Assembly (NCBI GenBank): GCA_030656145.1
Contig: JAUSOF010000046.1
Location: 1 to 47,702, forward strand
Source: Pseudomonas sp.
Lineage (GTDB): Bacteria > Pseudomonadota > Gammaproteobacteria > Pseudomonadales > Pseudomonadaceae
DNA length: 47,702 nt
Direction of reading: 5' to 3'
Shown: piece after piece, positions 43,174 to 47,702 of the stretch
How positions within the stretch are numbered: position 1 is the stretch's first letter
Layout of the letters: each line of letters begins with the position of its first letter
Made by a program: the position numbers and the translations under genes
The notes under the pieces: model-generated
The model's input: only the letters and a program-made list of their open reading frames with translations
The model's database searches: none
What the model was told of the DNA's origin: nothing

Positions 43174-43985
43174 AGAACACCCCAGTTCGCTAGCCACAAC
43201 AACGCTGCGAACATCGGAATGGCCGCAGTAAGGCTGTCGATACGATCAAGCACACCACCGTGCCCCGGCAGCAGATTGCTACTGTCCTTGAGCCCAGCCT
43301 GACGCTTGAACATGCTCTCGGTCAGGTCACCGACCACCGAAATCGACACCACCAGCGCCGCACCCGCCAGCGCCAGGAGCAGATCACTGCCAGCCCAGTC
43401 ACGATAGAGGCCGACAGCCAGGGTGATCAGCAAACTAGCCAGCAGGCCACCCACCACACCCTCCCAGCTTTTCCCCGGACTGACCCGCGGCGCGAGCTTG
43501 CGCTTGCCGAAAGCCTTGCCGGTGAAGTAGGCCCCGATATCGGCGCCCCACACCAGCACCATCACCGCCAGGATCAAACCATTGGCCAACGGCCACTGCT
43601 TGAACAACACCAGGCCTTGCCAGGCCGGCAGCAGGATCAGCAGACCAATCAACAGCCTGGTCGATAGGCCGCCCCAAAGATGGCTGCTGGCCGGATAACT
43701 GACGACCAGCACAGTCGCCAATGCCCACCAGACGACAGCGAGCAGCAGCAACCAGGGCGCCAGGAACGGCAGGTGATAAAGCCCGAACAGCAGAGCAACG
43801 ACTACCGCAGCGTAAGCCACGCGCAGCGGCTGCCCGGCCAGGCCCGCCAAGCGCGCCCACTCCCAGGCCCCGAGACTGACCACCGCACCAATGAACAGCG
43901 CAAAGGCCGCCCCATCGAGCAGAAAGAACCCAGCCAAGGCGATGGGCAGTAACACCAACGCAGTAATGATCCGTTGTTTAAGCAT
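43170..43985 (-). CDS. cdsA: Phosphatidate cytidylyltransferase
   Basis: 271 residues with about seven to eight membrane segments and the C-terminal signature [28 protein letters not shown]. It makes CDP-diacylglycerol, the precursor of phospholipids, from phosphatidate and CTP. Its ATG shares one base with the uppS stop, and its TGA overlaps the dxr start. Confidence 0.97.
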   Translation of the reverse strand: MLKQRIITALVLLPIALAGFFLLDGAAFALFIGAVVSLGAWEWARLAGLAGQPLRVAYAAVVVALLFGLYHLPFLAPWLLLLAVVWWALATVLVVSYPASSHLWGGLSTRLLIGLLILLPAWQGLVLFKQWPLANGLILAVMVLVWGADIGAYFTGKAFGKRKLAPRVSPGKSWEGVVGGLLASLLITLAVGLYRDWAGSDLLLALAGAALVVSISVVGDLTESMFKRQAGLKDSSNLLPGHGGVLDRIDSLTAAIPMFAALLWLANWGVL

Positions 43986-44740
43986 CAGGCACGCGCCTCG
44001 GCATCAATCTGTTCAGCGGACCGACCAAAACGCCGCTGGCGCCTGGCGTAATCCGCCAAGGCCTTGCGCATGGCGTCGTGCTTGAAATCCGGCCAGAACA
44101 GATCAGAGAAATACAGCTCGCTGTAGGCCAACTGCCATAACAGGAAGTTACTGATGCGATGTTCGCCACCGGTACGGATACACAAGTCCGGCAAAGGCAA
44201 ATCGCCCGTCGCCAGACAACCCTGCAACAACCCGGGAGTAATGTCTTCAGGCCGCAAGTGCCCGCCCTGAACCTCACGAGCCAGACGTTGAGCTGCCTGC
44301 GCGATATCCCACTGCCCGCCATAGTTGGCGGCAATCTGCAGGATAAAACGCTTATCGCCAGATGTCAGCGCCTCGGCCTCACGCATGGCAGCCTGCAGCT
44401 CGGGGTGGAAGCGCGAACGATCACCAATGATGCGCAGGCTGATGCCATTCTCATTGAGCTTCTTCGCCTCGCGCCGCAGCGCACTGAGGAATAGCTCCAT
44501 CAGTGCGCTTACCTCATCAGCCGGACGCTGCCAGTTCTCACTGGAGAAGGCAAACAGGGTCAACACCTCGACCCCGGTCTCGGCACATACCTCAATGACG
44601 GCGCGCACGGCATCGACGCCGGCCTTGTGCCCGGCAACCCCGGGCAACAGGCGCTTGCGCGCCCAACGATTATTGCCGTCCATGATGATTGCCACATGAC
44701 GCGGCACGACCACTTCAGGACCGCTGATAGTCTTGTGCAT
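43985..44740 (-). CDS. uppS: Undecaprenyl diphosphate synthase
   Basis: 251 residues, cis-prenyltransferase. Catalytic D21 in HVAIIMDGNNRWARKRLLPGVAGHKAG, with FAFSSENWQRP and the C-terminal RTGGEHRISNFLLWQLAYSELYF. It makes the C55 carrier for peptidoglycan and O-antigen; DUF368 at 7161-8099 may recycle the same carrier. It is 17 bp after frr. Confidence 0.97.
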   Translation of the reverse strand: MHKTISGPEVVVPRHVAIIMDGNNRWARKRLLPGVAGHKAGVDAVRAVIEVCAETGVEVLTLFAFSSENWQRPADEVSALMELFLSALRREAKKLNENGISLRIIGDRSRFHPELQAAMREAEALTSGDKRFILQIAANYGGQWDIAQAAQRLAREVQGGHLRPEDITPGLLQGCLATGDLPLPDLCIRTGGEHRISNFLLWQLAYSELYFSDLFWPDFKHDAMRKALADYARRQRRFGRSAEQIDAEARA

Positions 44741-44756
44741 GAAGATCTCCTGACCG

Positions 44757-45314
44757 CTAGACGGCCATCAGATCCGCTTCTTTCTGCTTCACGGCGACTT
44801 CGATTTCCGCGACGAACTTGTCAGTCAGCTTTTGGATATCATCGGCGCCGCGACGCTCTTCGTCTTCGCTGATTTCTTTCTCTTTGACCAGATCCTTCAA
44901 CTGACTCAAGGCGTCACGGCGAATATTGCGCACCGCAATACGGCCATCTTCGGCGGCATCACGCGCCTGCTTGGTGAAGCCCTTACGGGTTTCTTCGGTC
45001 AGCGCCGGCATGGAAATCAGCAGCAACTCACCCAGGTTGGTCGGATTGAAGCCCAACCCGGAACTCTGGATCGCCTTATCAACCGCACCCAGCATGTTGC
45101 GTTCGAACGCCACAACCTGAAGGGTGCGCGAATCCTTGACGGTCACGTTGGCGACCTGATTCAAGGGCGTGTCCGAGCCGTAGTAAGGCACCATCACGCC
45201 ACCCAGAATACTCGGATGGGCCTGACCAGTGCGGATACGGCTGAATGCATGAAGCAGCGATTCAAGGCTCTTCTGCATACGTTCTTGGGTATCTTTCTTG
45301 ATCTCGTTGATCAT
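44757..45314 (-). CDS. frr: Ribosome recycling factor
   Basis: 185 residues, the family length, with [21 protein letters not shown], the central domain, and [24 protein letters not shown] in the long helical domain. With EF-G it splits post-termination ribosomes. The ATG overlaps the pyrH stop (ATGA at 45311-45314). Confidence 0.97.
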   Translation of the reverse strand: MINEIKKDTQERMQKSLESLLHAFSRIRTGQAHPSILGGVMVPYYGSDTPLNQVANVTVKDSRTLQVVAFERNMLGAVDKAIQSSGLGFNPTNLGELLLISMPALTEETRKGFTKQARDAAEDGRIAVRNIRRDALSQLKDLVKEKEISEDEERRGADDIQKLTDKFVAEIEVAVKQKEADLMAV

Positions 45315-46054
45315 TTTTCATCTTCCTCGATCAGAGTACCTTCGGCACCGCCCAACACAATATTCAGCAAGGCACCGGGTTTATTCATATTGAAGACGCG
45401 CAACGGCATCTTGTGATCGCGGCACAAGCAAATGGCCGTGAGATCCATTACACCGAGCTTGCGATCCAACACTTCATCGTAAGTCAGGCGGTCAAATTTC
45501 TCCGCATGCGGATCCTTGAACGGATCGGCGGTGTATACCCCGTCCACCTTGGTCGCCTTTAACACCACGTCGGCATCAGTCTCGATGGCCCGCAGGCAGG
45601 CGGCAGAATCGGTGGTAAAGAACGGGTTGCCGGTGCCCGCAGCAAAGATCACCACCTCACCTGTTTTCAGATGACGGAGCGCTTTGCGGCGGTCGTAGTG
45701 ATCGGTAACCCCGACCATGGAAATCGCCGACATCACGATTGCCGGAATATTCGAACGCTCCAGCGCATCACGCATGGCCAGGGCGTTCATCACGGTCGCC
45801 AGCATGCCCATGTGGTCGCCGGTCACCCGATCCATGCCGGCCGCACTGAGAGCCGCACCACGGAACAGGTTGCCACCACCAATCACCAGGCCGACCTGCA
45901 CGCCGATCCCTACCAACTGCCCGACTTCCAGGGCCATGCGATCCAGCACCTTGGGGTCGATGCCAAAATCTTCCGCCCCCATCAGGGCCTCGCCGCTGAG
46001 TTTGAGCAGAATGCGCTTATAGCGCGGTTGACGACCACTCACCTGCTGAGCCAT
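45311..46054 (-). CDS. pyrH: Uridylate kinase
   Basis: 247 residues of the bacterial amino-acid-kinase-type UMP kinase: [23 protein letters not shown], and the [17 protein letters not shown] segment. It makes UDP from UMP, feeding pyrG. It is downstream of tsf beyond a terminator and overlaps frr. Confidence 0.97.
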   Translation of the reverse strand: MAQQVSGRQPRYKRILLKLSGEALMGAEDFGIDPKVLDRMALEVGQLVGIGVQVGLVIGGGNLFRGAALSAAGMDRVTGDHMGMLATVMNALAMRDALERSNIPAIVMSAISMVGVTDHYDRRKALRHLKTGEVVIFAAGTGNPFFTTDSAACLRAIETDADVVLKATKVDGVYTADPFKDPHAEKFDRLTYDEVLDRKLGVMDLTAICLCRDHKMPLRVFNMNKPGALLNIVLGGAEGTLIEEDEK

Positions 46055-46189
46055 TACCAGTCTCTCCTGCGGCGTTTGAATTCTTTGCGCCTCGCGGCAC
46101 GTAGTTGTCGAGCGCCTGACAACACCCGGAGTCCTTAGTGCAAGGCCTACGGTAGCGCGCCAAACAGCTCAATGCCCCTTAATTTGACA

Positions 46190-46221
46190 AAGAGGCCGCG
46201 CGCATAAGCGGGCAGCCTCTT
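46190..46221 (-). terminator. Hairpin after tsf
   Basis: AAGAGGC..GCCTCTT outer stem with further GC pairing inside; on the minus strand it is followed by TGTCAAATT, a weak T-tract. Its position just after tsf suggests termination of the rpsB-tsf transcript before pyrH. Confidence 0.55.
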
Positions 46222-46238
46222 CGGGGCAACAAAGCGTC

Positions 46239-47108
46239 TTATTGCTTGCTGGCAGCCAGCTGTGCAGCAACTTCTTCAGCGAAGTTATCCACTGGCTTCT
46301 CGATGCCTTCACCAACCTGGAAGCGAGTGAAGGAAACGATTTCAGCGCCGCCCTTCTTGGCCAAAGCGCCGACCTTGATTTCCGGGTCCTTAACGAAGGC
46401 CTGCTCAACCAGACTGGCTTCAGCGAGGAACTTCTGGATACGGCCGCCAACCATCTTCTCGACGATTTCAGCGGGCTTGCCCTTGATCTTGTCTTCGTTG
46501 AGGCTCATGAACACGGCTTTCTCGCGCTCGATCGCTTCAGCAGAAACTTCCGTAGGCAGCAGGAACTCCGGGTTGCTGGCAGCCACGTGCATGGCGATAT
46601 CCCTGGCCAGATCAACGTCGCCGCCCTTCAGGACAACCAACACACCAATCTTGTTACCGTGCAGGTAAGCACCAACTACATCGCCTTCTGCGCGAGCCAA
46701 GCGACGAATATTGACGTTCTCGCCTACTTTAGCCACCAGAGCCAGGCGCGCTTCTTCACGCACAGCAATCAGCGGCGCTGCATCAGCCAACTGATCGGCA
46801 AAGGCTTTTTCCAGGCTTTCATTGACGAAGTTCTTGAAATCGTCCTGCAGAGCCAGGAAGTCAGTCTGCGAGTTGACTTCGAGAATCACGGCCGACTTGC
46901 CATCTTCGGCAACCTTGACTGCGATGGCGCCTTCAGCAGCGATGTTGCCTGCTTTCTTGGCTGCTTTGATGGCGCCGGAAGCACGCATGTCATCAATGGC
47001 TTTTTCGATGTCGCCGCCGGCCTTGGTCAAGGCCTTTTTGCAATCCATCATGCCTTCGCCAGTGCGCTCGCGCAGCTCCTTGACTAATGCTGCAGTAATC
47101 TCTGCCAT
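46239..47108 (-). CDS. tsf: Translation elongation factor Ts
   Basis: 289 residues. N-terminal UBA-like domain with VKELRERTGEGMMDCKKAL, then ILEVNSQTDFLA, the core that displaces Mg-GDP from EF-Tu, and the C-terminal dimerisation part. It is downstream of rpsB with a 176-bp gap holding a terminator. Confidence 0.98.
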   Translation of the reverse strand: MAEITAALVKELRERTGEGMMDCKKALTKAGGDIEKAIDDMRASGAIKAAKKAGNIAAEGAIAVKVAEDGKSAVILEVNSQTDFLALQDDFKNFVNESLEKAFADQLADAAPLIAVREEARLALVAKVGENVNIRRLARAEGDVVGAYLHGNKIGVLVVLKGGDVDLARDIAMHVAASNPEFLLPTEVSAEAIEREKAVFMSLNEDKIKGKPAEIVEKMVGGRIQKFLAEASLVEQAFVKDPEIKVGALAKKGGAEIVSFTRFQVGEGIEKPVDNFAEEVAAQLAASKQ

Positions 47109-47227
47109 TTCAAATTCCTCTTGGATAGGTTGTTAACCATTCCACCCGCCTGAACGGGCGATCAATTCTGTAATCACATTGCCCGAACCCGATCACCAGC
47201 TACCGGTCGACAATGGTTTTCAACGTG

Positions 47228-47256
47228 GCAAAAAGGGGGCCTAGCCCCCTTTTTGC
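47228..47256 (-). terminator. Intrinsic terminator/attenuator between rpsB and tsf
   Basis: Stem GCAAAAAGGGGG / CCCCCTTTTTGC, perfect over 12 bp plus a closing C-G pair; symmetrical with T-runs in the arms on both strands. It probably sets a lower tsf than rpsB level by partial termination. Confidence 0.8.
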
Positions 47257-47284
47257 GCAGCGAGTAACGCTTGACGCTTACCGC

Positions 47285-47702
47285 TTAGCCCTGAGCCGCT
47301 TCAACTGCAGGAGCCTGCTCGACGAACTCGTCGGTGCCACCGCCAGTGTTGGTGCGACCGCGAACTACGGCGTCAGCCATGGCACCCATGTACAACTGGA
47401 TGGCGCGAATGGCGTCGTCGTTACCCGGGATGATGAAGTCAACGCCTTCCGGGCTGCTGTTGGTATCAACGATGCCGATAACCGGGATACCCAGCTTGTT
47501 GGCTTCGGTGATAGCAATGCGCTCGTGGTCAACGTCGATAACGAACAAAGCGTCCGGCAGGCCGCCCATGTCCTTGATACCACCCAGGCTGCGATCCAGT
47601 TTTTCCAGATCACGGGTGCGCATCAGGGCTTCTTTCTTGGTCAGCTTGGTGAAAGTGCCGTCCTGGGACTGAACTTCCAGATCACGCAGACGCTTGATCG
47701 AG
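47285..47702 (-). CDS. rpsB: 30S ribosomal protein S2, C-terminal part (start outside window)
   Basis: The minus-strand frame is open to the window edge. Seen: [80 protein letters not shown] and the acidic C-terminal tail, all typical of bacterial S2. First gene of rpsB-tsf; the 5' half and promoter are beyond the window. Confidence 0.97.
   Translation of the reverse strand, partial: SIKRLRDLEVQSQDGTFTKLTKKEALMRTRDLEKLDRSLGGIKDMGGLPDALFVIDVDHERIAITEANKLGIPVIGIVDTNSSPEGVDFIIPGNDDAIRAIQLYMGAMADAVVRGRTNTGGGTDEFVEQAPAVEAAQG

Overview
The window looks like a chromosomal segment of a Pseudomonas-type gammaproteobacterium. Protein families, gene sizes and order (rpoS-nlpD-pcm-surE-truD-ispF, fghA-adhC, ispD-ftsB-eno-kdsA-pyrG-tilS-accA-dnaE, rnhB-lpxB-lpxA-fabZ-lpxD-skp-bamA-rseP-dxr-cdsA-uppS-frr-pyrH-tsf-rpsB) match the Pseudomonas core genome as I remember it. 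No database search was possible, so species is not assigned. I saw no tRNA, rRNA, insertion sequence, phage gene or CRISPR array.

Layout. 1-4613 (+): an accessory operon holding the tail of an AMP-dependent ligase, a heme-oxygenase-like di-iron protein (HDO fold), a short-chain dehydrogenase, a secreted TPR-type protein and an OmpR/QseC-type two-component pair, joined by overlaps or short gaps. 4614-5142: gap with one doubtful small membrane ORF; the rsmZ-fdxA neighbourhood usually found beside Pseudomonas rpoS is not here. 5143-11067 (-): rpoS, nlpD, a DUF368 membrane protein (probable polyprenyl-phosphate translocase), pcm, surE, truD, ispF. 11195-14811: glutathione-dependent formaldehyde detoxification (fghA, adhC) with a divergent LysR regulator, then a short HPF/RaiA-like protein. 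14851-26210 (-): ispD, ftsB, eno, kdsA, pyrG, tilS, accA, dnaE. 26585-32787 (-): a complete SUF iron-sulfur assembly operon, sufBCDS-sufT-sufA-sufE, sitting between dnaE and rnhB. 33527-47702 (-): the long outer-membrane/lipid A/isoprenoid/translation block ending in a partial rpsB.

The core genes work in cell-envelope building (lpxA/B/D, kdsA, fabZ, accA, bamA, skp, rseP, cdsA), in isoprenoid and undecaprenyl carrier supply (ispD, ispF, dxr, uppS, DUF368), and in replication and translation (dnaE, rnhB, tsf, rpsB, frr, pyrH).

The most interesting parts are: (i) the di-iron/ligase/SDR operon with its own two-component system, whose product is unknown; (ii) the SUF operon, which is unusual in a Pseudomonas background, and its about 740-bp upstream region. 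That region carries a near-consensus type 1 IscR site over a promoter about 430 bp from sufB, followed by a strong terminator-like hairpin before sufB, which suggests an attenuated leader or an IscR-controlled small RNA; (iii) a 19-bp tandem repeat spanning the ftsB stop and the ispD start, and a 16-bp tandem repeat after rseP.
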